DNA from: Bacteroidota bacterium
Lineage (GTDB): Bacteria; Bacteroidota; Bacteroidia; Flavobacteriales_D; Crocinitomicaceae
Assembly: GCA_018825925.1 (NCBI GenBank)
Contig: JAHKAT010000346.1
Span: forward strand, 1 to 6,469
Reading direction: 5' to 3'
DNA: 6,469 bases
Shown here: positions 1 to 5,102 of the stretch, piece by piece
How the letters are laid out: the number at the start of each line of letters is the position of its first letter
Numbering within the stretch: position 1 is the first letter of the stretch
Position numbers and translations under genes: made by a program
The notes under the pieces: model-generated
The model's input: only the letters and a program-made list of their open reading frames with translations
What the model was told of the DNA's origin: nothing
Databases searched by the model: none

Positions 1-81
1 CTTTGTATGATCATCAAATTCCTCATCATAATATCCGCCAAAAACAGAAGTATCGAGATAAAGTCGAAGTTTTCTTTTCAT
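1..81 (-). CDS. PIN-domain protein (VapC-like), N-terminal 27 residues only
   Basis: Reading minus from the ATG at 81-79 gives 27 codons that run off the left edge. Residues 7-14 read LYLDTSVF, followed by GGYYDEEF. This is the first strand of a PIN domain, in which the Asp after the hydrophobic strand is the first of the acidic residues that bind the catalytic metal in VapC-type RNases. The early LDTSV motif and the following acidic stretch match short stand-alone PIN proteins. The start is preceded at four bases by TATCTTTA, a good Bacteroidota -7 box, so the transcript is probably leaderless. Its cassette ends at about 136, in the first box of the first hairpin site. No antitoxin gene precedes it here; a partner could lie to the left. 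Identification rests on the N-terminus alone. Confidence 0.65.
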   Translation of the reverse strand, partial: MKRKLRLYLDTSVFGGYYDEEFDDHTK

Positions 82-85
82 AAAC

Positions 86-93
86 TAAAGATA
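86..93 (-). promoter_or_regulatory. Candidate -7 box of the PIN gene
   Basis: On the minus strand the bases are TATCTTTA, seven of eight matching the Bacteroidota consensus TAnnTTTG. Only four bases separate it from the ATG at 81, which puts the expected transcription start at or next to the start codon. No convincing -33 motif is seen. Confidence 0.45.
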
Positions 94-130
94 CGAAATT
101 CTATTCTTAGGGTGAACTTTGCTTCCTTGC

Positions 131-233
131 GCTTAACGTTTGGCGGCTTGGTGTCTGTTATTTTGCCTTGCAGATATTTCAAGCTTTAGATAAAATTTAT
201 AGGCAAAATAATAGCACCAAACCGCTGTTAGTG
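131..233 (-). repeat. attC-like hairpin site 1 (attC of cassette A)
   Basis: Left box GCTTAAC at 131-137, then G plus the bulge TTTG, stem GCGGCTTGGTG at 143-153 pairing with 215-225 (one mismatch), spacer T and right box GTTAGTG at 227-233. A second perfect stem lies inside: 158-167 pairs with 202-211. The cut, by analogy with attC, falls between 136 and 137. The right box with its flank (GTTAGTGGC) is the inverted complement of 453-461 at the other end of the unit. This is the only site whose single outer mismatch is not a wobble on the + strand. Confidence 0.75.
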
Positions 234-258
234 GCTGGTGCGGTTTAATAACGAAAAA

Positions 259-447
259 ATGGAATTTAAAATCAAAGTTGAAAAATTAGAAGATGGTGGT
301 TATATGGCTACCGTTGATTGGGATGCTGCTGATGGTGGCAAAGTTGGAACGCATGGCGGTGTTGTTTATGCTGATAGTGCAGGTGAAGCGTATGAGATTT
401 ACAAAGGCAGATTAGAAGCAAAAGGTCATACAGTGGTGGAGTCGTAG
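259..447 (+). CDS. Small hypothetical protein, possibly HicB-like fold
   Basis: The 62-residue protein is acidic and soluble, without membrane segments. It begins MEFKIKVEKLEDGGYMATVD and later has GGVVYADSAGEAYEIYKGRL near residues 34-54. A basic-hydrophobic strand followed by EDGGYMA recalls the opening strands of HicB-type antitoxins, and AGEAYEIYKGRLEAKGH could be the following helix. The usual PGC motif of HicB is absent and no HicA toxin is adjacent, so this is only a structural suggestion. The ATG at 259 is chosen over a GTG at 238 because it follows an A-rich leader and because 238 lies directly against the hairpin site. It is one of three genes on the + strand, opposite to most of the array. 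Its stop lies six bases before the core of site 2. Confidence 0.7.
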   Translation: MEFKIKVEKLEDGGYMATVDWDAADGGKVGTHGGVVYADSAGEAYEIYKGRLEAKGHTVVES

Positions 448-454
448 CACTTGC

Positions 455-536
455 CACTAACGTTTCGCAACTACGAAAAGTAGGGCCTTTTTCTCGGACA
501 ACCACGTGGCCCTGTTTTTTGTAGTTGCTGTTATAC
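455..536 (-). repeat. attC-like hairpin site 2 (attC of cassette B)
   Basis: Left box CACTAAC at 455-461, G plus bulge TTTC, arm 467-487, arm 508-528, spacer T at 529, right box GTTATAC at 530-536. The 21-base arms (GCAACTAC outermost, GGGCC innermost) show three mismatches, all G-T or T-G pairs when the + strand is folded. The right box GTTATACAA is the inverted complement of 959-967. The TAA stop of the CdiI-like gene is made by the right box. Confidence 0.8.
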
Positions 537-944
537 AACGATTAATTCTTCAAACATACTGGAAACCTTTTTGTAAAGCCCTTTATTATGCTCCTTTAGC
601 TTAATGCCTTGCTGCTTAACTTTTAGATACAAAACCTTCAATAAGTCATTGTTTTCTATCCAATAGGTTTTGTTCACTTCCGAAATGGCATTAAGTAAGT
701 CACCCTCATAAAAGTCACCTTCTGCAAGAATATTTTCATTAAGAAATTCTAATGCAATAGGCACGACATATTTCAGTCCAATCTCTTGAGAAATCATAAT
801 TCTACAATCCTCTATATCATACTCTTTGAGTTGTTTTTTTCTAAGCTTGTGACAGGTTGTAACTAGGTGACTTTCATTATCTGGATTTTTCCAAATATCC
901 TTTTCTAGATTTTCAAGGGTTTTACTTTTCCAGTTGTTTTCCAT
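531..944 (-). CDS. CdiI-like contact-dependent growth inhibition immunity protein
   Basis: The 137-residue protein carries the pattern known from the CdiI_2 type of CDI immunity proteins: KTLENLEKDIW near the start, then LVTTCHKLRKKQLKEYDIED, then RIMISQEIGLKYVVPIALE, then a GDFYEGDLLNA motif and an aromatic-rich tail. Proteins of this family bind and block the toxic C-terminal domain of CdiA or related polymorphic toxins in the cytoplasm. No toxin gene is present, so this is an orphan immunity gene. The ATG at 944-942 is preferred; an in-frame ATG at 956 would add MIKI. The gene fills its cassette: the leader is 22 bases and the TAA stop at 533-531 is part of the attC box. A promoter-like TAAGTTTG lies upstream in the loop of site 3. 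Recognition of the family is from motif memory. Confidence 0.75.
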   Translation of the reverse strand: MENNWKSKTLENLEKDIWKNPDNESHLVTTCHKLRKKQLKEYDIEDCRIMISQEIGLKYVVPIALEFLNENILAEGDFYEGDLLNAISEVNKTYWIENNDLLKVLYLKVKQQGIKLKEHNKGLYKKVSSMFEELIVV

Positions 945-960
945 GATTTTGATCATTGTT

Positions 961-1091
961 GTATAACGGTTCGCAGGTTGCTTTAGTGGCGACCTTAACC
1001 GATAAACTTGATTAAAAGCACAAACTTAAAATAAACGAAAATATGTCAAAAAAGAACGAAAATAAGCCATTGAAGCAACCTGCTGTTAGCG
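961..1091 (-). repeat. attC-like hairpin site 3 with long loop (attC of cassette C)
   Basis: Left box GTATAAC at 961-967, G plus bulge GTTC, 18-base arms at 973-990 and 1066-1083, spacer T at 1084, right box GTTAGCG at 1085-1091. The arms differ at two positions, both wobbles on the + strand. The right box GTTAGCGGT is the inverted complement of 1236-1244. The 75-base loop is A-rich and contains promoter-like boxes in both directions and the start codon of the small + strand gene, so the right arm and box are translated. Confidence 0.75.
1003..1028. promoter_or_regulatory. Candidate divergent -7 boxes in the loop of site 3
   Basis: On the + strand TAAACTTG at 1003-1010 matches TAnnTTTG except for one base and could serve the ATG at 1043, with a TTG at 978-980 as a possible -33 element. 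On the minus strand TAAGTTTG at 1028-1021 matches the consensus fully and points at the CdiI-like gene of the next cassette, 77 bases ahead. The two boxes are a few bases apart. Such AT-rich matches can occur by chance. Confidence 0.35.
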
Positions 1092-1243
1092 GTTCGTTGC
1101 TGATGGAAGTAAAAACATTGTTAGAACAATACAGAGATGAAGAGATGCCTGATTGGAATGCACCGTTTCATTACGATGCAGAAGGATGGGCTGCTATGAA
1201 ATACTTTATACAATGGTTAGAGCGTAAAAGCAATGACCGCTAA
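1043..1243 (+). CDS. Small hypothetical protein with attC-encoded N-terminus
   Basis: The 66-residue protein is not recognised. Residues 1-20 are basic and low in complexity (MSKKNENKPLKQPAVSG). Residues 21-66 form an acidic, aromatic-rich body (LLEQYRDEEMPDW, then HYDAEGWAAMKYFIQWLERK) that looks like a small helical protein. The leader before 1043 (AAAATAAACGAAAAT) is a typical Bacteroidota start context, which favours this start. The alternative is an in-frame ATG at 1103, giving 46 residues. With the start at 1043, codons 8-17 run through the right arm and right box of hairpin site 3. The stop TAA at 1241-1243 is formed by the left box of site 4 and would end exactly at the cassette boundary. 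It lies opposite to the main gene direction. Confidence 0.6.
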   Translation: MSKKNENKPLKQPAVSGSLLMEVKTLLEQYRDEEMPDWNAPFHYDAEGWAAMKYFIQWLERKSNDR

Positions 1244-1315
1244 CGTTCTTCAACTAGGAGACGCGGGCTTCTGGAAAGTGGTTGTTCAGCCCGTGGATTT
1301 TAGTTGATGTTAACC
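1238..1315 (-). repeat. attC-like hairpin site 4 (attC of the HigBA cassette)
   Basis: Left box CGCTAAC at 1238-1244, G plus bulge TTCT, 20-base arms at 1250-1269 and 1288-1307, spacer T, right box GTTAACC at 1309-1315. The outer seven and inner six bases of the arms pair well. Of five internal mismatches three are G-T wobbles on the + strand. GTTAACCACC at 1309-1318 is the perfect inverted complement of 2026-2035. Confidence 0.8.
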
Positions 1316-1326
1316 ACCGAATTTAA

Positions 1327-1614
1327 TTAAAACTGCAAATTGAAATTCAACTGTGCACCTAGTGCATTGAATATTTTCATGACAGTTTCCAAAGTCACAT
1401 TTCCAGAACTATTTTCTAGCCTAGAGATTTGAGCCTTTTTAACGCCAATCATTTCACCCAATTGTGCTTGAGTTAAAGACCTTTTCTTACGTGCCATTTT
1501 TATCATATCGCCAATGAGCTCAAGCTTCAACTCAAACTCATATGATTCGCGTTCTTCAGTCCCTTTTTTTCCAATCAAAAGGTCTTCTGCTTCACTTAAT
1601 TTATAGCTTTTCAT
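1327..1614 (-). CDS. higA: HigA-type antitoxin, XRE-family helix-turn-helix
   Basis: The 95-residue protein has a lead of about 30 residues and then a Cro/C1-type helix-turn-helix domain at about 33-90: IGDMIKMARKKRSLTQAQLG, then EMIGVKKAQISRLENSSGNV with the recognition helix, then LETVMKIFNALGAQLNFNL. This is the organisation of HigA antitoxins, which neutralise the cognate toxin and repress their own operon. The start overlaps the toxin stop by four bases (ATGA), so the two are translationally coupled. The toxin comes first, as is usual for higBA and unlike most other type II systems. The probable operator is upstream of the toxin at 1956-1973. The gene ends ten bases inside its cassette, close to site 4. 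Confidence 0.88.
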   Translation of the reverse strand: MKSYKLSEAEDLLIGKKGTEERESYEFELKLELIGDMIKMARKKRSLTQAQLGEMIGVKKAQISRLENSSGNVTLETVMKIFNALGAQLNFNLQF

Positions 1615-1952
1615 TTCGTTTTATTTTTGAAGTATGCTTGACGGATTCGCTCTGCCTTTTCTATATCGGACTTATCGACTTTGTTCGTTTTCTTAATACG
1701 ACCATGAGATGCCAAAACCAGTGTTTCTTGTTTATCTTCTTTGTCCCAAAAAGCGAATAAGCGATATTCGTTTCCGGTATACTTTGTTCGAAATTCCCAA
1801 ATCTCACCATCCAACTTCTTAAACAACTTTGGATCAGTTAGCGTTTCGGAACGACGAATATTCTGTAAGATCTTGGCACGAACCTTCATCTGCTGCTTCT
1901 GAACGAAATCAAAAGCTTCTTCAAGCAGAATAGATTCAAATCTCTTAATCAT
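1611..1952 (-). CDS. higB: HigB-type toxin, RelE/ParE superfamily (Gp49-like)
   Basis: The 113-residue protein matches the Gp49-like HigB toxins: LFKKLDGEIWEFRTKYTGNEYRLF..W in the middle, and then LVLASHGRIKKTNKVDKSDIEKAERIRQAYF at the C-terminus, a form of the family's G-x-x-KKT-x-K segment and closing helix. Members bind the ribosome and cleave mRNA. The ATG at 1952-1950 is chosen; the TTG directly before it is in frame but less likely. It heads the operon with higA. Upstream lie a perfect TACATTTG -7 box and a GTTTAC/GTAAAC inverted repeat, so this cassette carries its own promoter and probably autoregulates. Toxin-antitoxin cassettes are known from large integron arrays, where they are thought to hinder array loss. 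Confidence 0.88.
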   Translation of the reverse strand: MIKRFESILLEEAFDFVQKQQMKVRAKILQNIRRSETLTDPKLFKKLDGEIWEFRTKYTGNEYRLFAFWDKEDKQETLVLASHGRIKKTNKVDKSDIEKAERIRQAYFKNKTK

Positions 1953-1955
1953 CAA

Positions 1956-2006
1956 GTTTACTTGTTTGTAAACAAATGTACGAAAATAGTTTCTTTAAAT
2001 GTAAAC
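1956..2006 (-). promoter_or_regulatory. higBA promoter and putative HigA operator
   Basis: On the minus strand TACATTTG at 1980-1973 is a full match to the -7 consensus, about 20 bases before the higB ATG. An inverted repeat GTTTAC-N6-GTAAAC at 1956-1973 covers the expected transcription start and touches the box. A third copy of the half-site, GTAAAC at 2001-2006, lies near the -33 position. Placement suggests repression by the HigA-HigB complex; binding is inferred. Confidence 0.6.
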
Positions 2007-2028
2007 TTTGGGTTGGTTTTTTATTGGT

Positions 2029-2172
2029 GGTTAACGTTTTCTGGCTAAGCGAAGTGGCGGTTTACGAAGATATAATTTTCATTCGGTTAGTTGGTTTTAG
2101 CTTTGCGAAGCAAGCAAAAAAACCAACTAAACCGTACGATAACGCCGCCATTTTGCTTAGCCAGTGTTAGTG
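2029..2172 (-). repeat. attC-like hairpin site 5, large and branched (attC of cassette E)
   Basis: Left box GGTTAAC at 2029-2035, G plus bulge TTTT, 20-base arms at 2041-2060 and 2145-2164 with two mismatches (both G-T on the + strand), spacer T at 2165, right box GTTAGTG at 2166-2172. A second hairpin sits inside the loop: 2084-2098 pairs with 2117-2133, with small bulges, and its tip contains GCTT/AAGC. GTTAGTGGCA at 2166-2175 is the perfect inverted complement of 2737-2746. Confidence 0.8.
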
Positions 2173-2181
2173 GCAGTGTTT

Positions 2182-2715
2182 TTAGTCTTCCGAATATAAT
2201 ATCCCCCAAACGCCATATTTCATTTCTTTTTCAAATGTTTCTCCAACTTGAAATTCCCTGTCAACCTCTAAATGAATTTTGTTTTTTGTCCTTGGATTTA
2301 TAATGTCTATGTAATGTCTAAGCCTGCCGTTCTTTGTTATTTCTGGACGGTAATTTAAAACAACCTCCTTTATTGTCGTCTTGGAACCGTCAAAACTATT
2401 GGTTGTCACAATTAATGAAAAGAATATGCCGAAAGAAATTCCAGTACTACAAACAATCATCATTACAATTGAAAAAATGTCCCTCGCTTTATTCTTAATT
2501 TTCGATTTACTCTCAAAGTTGTCAAGTGGTTTCACCTTTTTAAAATAAAACCTTGGTCCAAAAGCAATAAGCAAAACTAAAATTGGTGGTAAGAAATATG
2601 TCGCTGCAATTTCCCTTGGTATCTCAGTCTCAAAATATTTAATTGCAAAAAACGGATAACCAATAATTATCGCAGAAATTATTAGTCCAATTATTACTTT
2701 AATTTTCCAATGCAT
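2182..2715 (-). CDS. Hypothetical membrane protein, three predicted helices
   Basis: The 177-residue protein is not recognised. Hydrophobic segments lie at about residues 5-25, 38-55 and 80-104. Between the second and third is a basic cytoplasmic-type loop (KKVKPLDNFESKSKIKNKAR). The last 70 residues are soluble and look like a small beta-rich domain (KEVVLNYRP, RLRHYIDIINP, KIHLEVDREF, ending YGVWGILYSED). With the basic loop inside, this domain would face the periplasm. The ATG at 2715 follows a leader of only 30 bases after the cassette boundary, and no TAnnTTTG box is seen there, so expression probably depends on outside transcription. It is the only gene between sites 5 and 6. Function unknown. 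Confidence 0.75.
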   Translation of the reverse strand: MHWKIKVIIGLIISAIIIGYPFFAIKYFETEIPREIAATYFLPPILVLLIAFGPRFYFKKVKPLDNFESKSKIKNKARDIFSIVMMIVCSTGISFGIFFSLIVTTNSFDGSKTTIKEVVLNYRPEITKNGRLRHYIDIINPRTKNKIHLEVDREFQVGETFEKEMKYGVWGILYSED

Positions 2716-2739
2716 AATTCAGTTTTCAGTTAACATTGC

Positions 2740-2817
2740 CACTAACGTTTTGGCGCTATGTGATCGGGCGGTAAGCGATGTGTACGTTTCCGCCTGTTCG
2801 CTTAGCGCCTGTTAGCG
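2740..2817 (-). repeat. attC-like hairpin site 6 (attC of cassette F)
   Basis: Left box CACTAAC at 2740-2746, G plus bulge TTTT, 20-base arms at 2752-2771 and 2790-2809 with four mismatches, spacer T at 2810, right box GTTAGCG at 2811-2817. Its core 2744-2814 is identical at 64 of 71 positions to that of site 7, unlike all other pairs. GTTAGCGGT at 2811-2819 is the inverted complement of 3190-3198. The right box supplies the stop codon of the membrane protein gene. Confidence 0.8.
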
Positions 2818-3165
2818 GTTGCCTTTCTTTGCGTTATTAAGTTGTGTCTTTCTTTTATCATCTTCCACGACTATATTGTCCAAATCAGGTGTTGCCATAG
2901 TTCTTGATAGAAAAAAAACAGTACCCTTTCTTCTCCAGACTTTTGTTGCCCAGATTATTCCTAGTATTAGTCCAATAGTACTAATAATTATTCCTATCAC
3001 AAGCCTGGTCATTGAAGGATTAGAAAAATAAACTATTGAACCAATTGCTAGCCCTATCATTAGAGGTGAAGAAACAATTTGTAGCCAACCAATTAGTTCG
3101 GTGATAAATTCTAACACTTTTAATAATCCAGCTTCAGTTTCTTTAGTTTTTTTTTCTTCTGCCAT
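2812..3165 (-). CDS. Small hypothetical membrane protein, two predicted helices
   Basis: The 117-residue protein is not assigned to a family. It has a charged head (MAEEKKTKETEAG), an amphipathic stretch at about 14-29, hydrophobic segments at about 31-49 and 54-73, and a charged tail of about 40 residues rich in Lys, Asp and Asn. Both ends are probably cytoplasmic. The ATG at 3165 is preceded by an A-rich leader, 32 bases after the cassette boundary, with no clear promoter. The stop TAA at 2814-2812 is the attC box itself, and the final residues GNR are encoded by the bases flanking the box, so the cassette has no free space at its end. Function unknown. Confidence 0.72.
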   Translation of the reverse strand: MAEEKKTKETEAGLLKVLEFITELIGWLQIVSSPLMIGLAIGSIVYFSNPSMTRLVIGIIISTIGLILGIIWATKVWRRKGTVFFLSRTMATPDLDNIVVEDDKRKTQLNNAKKGNR

Positions 3166-3191
3166 GAATTTTTTTCGCGTCTTCAGGTTAC

Positions 3192-3269
3192 CGCTAACGT
3201 TTTGGCACTAAGCGATCGGGCGGTAAGCAATATGTACGTTTCCGCCTGTTCGCTTAGTGGCTGTTATAG
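3192..3269 (-). repeat. attC-like hairpin site 7 (attC of cassette G)
   Basis: Left box CGCTAAC at 3192-3198, G plus bulge TTTT, 20-base arms at 3204-3223 and 3242-3261 with three mismatches, spacer T at 3262, right box GTTATAG at 3263-3269. It is nearly the same as site 6, including the loop, and shows one compensated base-pair change relative to it. GTTATAGGT at 3263-3271 is the inverted complement of 3875-3883. Confidence 0.8.
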
Positions 3270-3294
3270 GTTGGCTGAGACACACAGTTCGTCA

Positions 3295-3840
3295 TTACAT
3301 AATCAATTTCCCTTCGTAAGGTAAAAAGTGTAAAGCTCTAATAGCATTCACACAATGTTGTCCCCAATGATTTAGAAAACTCCATTTTAAACTCCATAGA
3401 GCGTCTTCGATAGTTTCGTCAGTTCCGATTTTTATTTTGTCTAGTTCAATTTTTAAATCACGATAAATGTCAGAAAAGTCGTCTACAAGCCAGCCTTGAA
3501 CAGAATTTTCTTCTTTGTCACTTATTGGGTCGAAGATTTCACGGTAATAAGCATCCTCTCCAAGTACTGAGTTCAAAGTTTGACTTAAGTTAATATATAT
3601 ATCTTCGTCTGAATTTATTAAATCGGTGTTCGAGTTTGAGTGGTTCAAGCCAATTTCTTCAAACTGGAAACCTTTTAAATATAATTCTAAAAGTAAACCG
3701 TGTATTTGTTGTAAAAAATCATTCTTATTTAAATTGTTGTTTTCAAGAAATTCGATAAACTTTTGAGCAGAAGTCAAGAAGTTTTTTGTCGTTTCTTTTT
3801 GCAAGAAGACTTCGATATCAGAAGAAAGAATGTTTTTCAT
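3295..3840 (-). CDS. DUF5063 domain-containing protein
   Basis: The 181-residue cytoplasmic protein matches the DUF5063 pattern over most of its length: an N-terminal helical part (FLTSAQKFIEFLENNN, then LLLELYLKGFQFEE), then YYREIFDPI, then the best conserved block VDDFSDIYRDLKIELDKI, and finally EDALWSLKWSFLNHWGQHCVNAIRALHFL. The acidic and His residues of the last two blocks are family hallmarks. The biochemical function of the family is not known to me. The ATG at 3840 is preferred because AAAATAAACAATAAC before it closely resembles the leader of the gene at 1043; an in-frame ATG at 3864 would add MTPKINNN. The leader is 42 bases from the cassette boundary and holds no full promoter match. 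Confidence 0.78.
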   Translation of the reverse strand: MKNILSSDIEVFLQKETTKNFLTSAQKFIEFLENNNLNKNDFLQQIHGLLLELYLKGFQFEEIGLNHSNSNTDLINSDEDIYINLSQTLNSVLGEDAYYREIFDPISDKEENSVQGWLVDDFSDIYRDLKIELDKIKIGTDETIEDALWSLKWSFLNHWGQHCVNAIRALHFLPYEGKLIM

Positions 3841-3876
3841 GTTATTGTTTATTTTGGGCGTCATTCCGAAGCTTAC

Positions 3877-4007
3877 CTATAACGGTCAAGTATAAGCGTA
3901 GTGCGGGATTAGAAGCACTTCACTTTCAGTTTGCCGATATGTTTGTTAATATTCAATTCGTTTCAATTTAGCACTTTCGCCCGCATTACGCTTATACAAT
4001 GTTAGCG
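3877..4007 (-). repeat. attC-like hairpin site 8 (attC of the AraC/VOC cassette)
   Basis: Left box CTATAAC at 3877-3883, G plus bulge GTCA, 18-base arms at 3890-3907 and 3980-3997 with one mismatch (G-T on the + strand), right box GTTAGCG at 4001-4007. It departs slightly from the common plan, with one extra base on the left and two extra on the right between stem and boxes. The loop of 72 bases holds no gene. GTTAGCGGC at 4001-4009 is the inverted complement of 5461-5469. Confidence 0.75.
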
Positions 4008-4019
4008 GCTGGCTTTTAC

Positions 4020-4985
4020 TTATGCTATATATTTTTTTCGGTATTCAATGGGAGTTAAATCGGTGAATTTCCTGAATACTTTTCTAAATGCGTCTGTGTC
4101 ATTATAACCAGTTTCATAGATTATTTCGCTTACCGTTTTTCGTCCAGATTCCAATTGTTTTTTAGCAAATTCAACTTTTACCCTTTGTGTGTATTCCGCT
4201 ATTGGATTGCCCGTACATCTTTTAAAATTCCTTTCAAATGTCCTTCTTCCCACATTGAATTTATGGCAAATGTCATCTACAGTGTGAGTTTCCGTGGGAT
4301 TGTTTTCTATCCATTCCTGTACTTTCAAAACTACTTCGTCTCCGTGGTTTTTCTGTCCCATAAATATCATATACGGATTTTGGCTTTTACGTTCAATGTC
4401 AATTTCAAACATTTTTGAAGCAAGTATTGAAATTTCCCGTCCTAAATGTTTTTCAAAAACATATAGTATCAAATTCAGGTAAGAATAACCGCCACCACAA
4501 GTATAAATACCATTTTCGTCCGTTATGATAGAGTTGTCAATAATTTTTATATCTGGAAACATCTCTTTAAATTCATTCTTTGCAGCCCAATGAATTGCAC
4601 ATTTCTTATTGTCCAAAAGTCCTGTAGAAGCAAGATAAAAGGACCCAACACACAAGCAAACAATTTCTGCACCATTATGATATTGGTTTATGAGCCAATC
4701 CGTATATTTTTTATTTTCCTGAATGGCTGCTTTGAAATTACCGCACAGTAAAGGCAAAACAATTACATTCGTTTTCTTGATTTGATGAATGGTCTTGTCA
4801 GAACTAATTGTGTAAAGACCATTTGAAAGCTTTGTGTTATTGGTTAGTCCCACAACCTCAATATCATAAAAAGGCGGTTTACCTTGATACCTCATAAAGT
4901 CATTAACACGACTAAACAATTGATGACTGCTGTCAATGCTCGTCAATGTGGCATCATAAAGTGGTAAAATGGAGATATGCTTCAT
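4020..4985 (-). CDS. GlxA-family transcriptional regulator (DJ-1/PfpI plus AraC HTH)
   Basis: The 321-residue protein has two domains. Residues 1-190 are a DJ-1/PfpI-type domain: ISILPLYDATLTSIDSS at the start, VIVLPLLCGNF, then CLCVGSFYLASTGLLDNKKC with the Cys at the nucleophile-elbow position, then the HW pair and TCGGGYSYLNLILYVFE. Residues about 220-321 are an AraC-type DNA-binding domain with both helix-turn-helix units: TVDDICHKFNVGRRTFERNF and VSEIIYETGYNDTDAFRKVF, closing with LTPIEYRKKY. Length and order match GlxA-type regulators, which sense small molecules. It is divergent from the VOC gene, its likely target. A full -7 box TAACTTTG lies four bases before the ATG, so the transcript may be leaderless. 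The ligand cannot be told. Confidence 0.88.
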   Translation of the reverse strand: MKHISILPLYDATLTSIDSSHQLFSRVNDFMRYQGKPPFYDIEVVGLTNNTKLSNGLYTISSDKTIHQIKKTNVIVLPLLCGNFKAAIQENKKYTDWLINQYHNGAEIVCLCVGSFYLASTGLLDNKKCAIHWAAKNEFKEMFPDIKIIDNSIITDENGIYTCGGGYSYLNLILYVFEKHLGREISILASKMFEIDIERKSQNPYMIFMGQKNHGDEVVLKVQEWIENNPTETHTVDDICHKFNVGRRTFERNFKRCTGNPIAEYTQRVKVEFAKKQLESGRKTVSEIIYETGYNDTDAFRKVFRKFTDLTPIEYRKKYIA

Positions 4986-4986
4986 T

Positions 4987-5088
4987 AGGCAAAGTTACAA
5001 AATTTGTTTGTCGCAATTGACAGGTTATATTGTCGTTTTTACCCGACAATGTGCATATCTATTGTTGGTATCTTTGCCTTGTAACTTT
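4987..5088. promoter_or_regulatory. Divergent AraC/VOC promoter region with repeated operator-like boxes
   Basis: Two full TAnnTTTG boxes point outward: TAACTTTG at 4997-4990 (minus) and TATCTTTG at 5069-5076 (+). Between them TTGTCG occurs at 5008-5013 and again at 5030-5035, 22 bases apart, and ATTGTCG at 5029-5035 forms an inverted repeat with CGACAAT at 5044-5050 across eight bases. The region is also framed by a perfect 10-bp inverted repeat, AAAGTTACAA at 4991-5000 and TTGTAACTTT at 5079-5088. The 22-base spacing equals two helical turns, as expected for an AraC-family dimer; the + promoter lacks an obvious -33 element, which fits activator dependence. Binding is inferred. Confidence 0.6.
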
Positions 5089-5102
5089 AAAAACGGACTA
5101 AA

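Noticed and set aside
7..189. Open frame of 60 codons on the + strand
   Set aside because: It lies opposite the PIN start and runs into hairpin site 1; its composition shows no protein-like pattern.
308..538. Open frame of 76 codons on the minus strand
   Set aside because: It covers site 2 and the reverse of the small gene at 259-447; the His/Leu-rich product looks like antisense of a coding frame.
1542..1760. Open frame of 72 codons on the + strand
   Set aside because: It is antisense to the higA/higB junction, where the minus genes are clearly recognised.
1953..1955. TTG as the start of higB
   Set aside because: An ATG follows directly in frame and gives the usual length.
2098..2105. TAGCTTTG on the + strand as a promoter
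   Set aside because: It sits in the inner hairpin loop of site 5 and no + strand gene follows.
4155..4482. Overlapping + strand open frames
   Set aside because: They are antisense to the AraC regulator and code for Phe/Ser-rich products without motifs.
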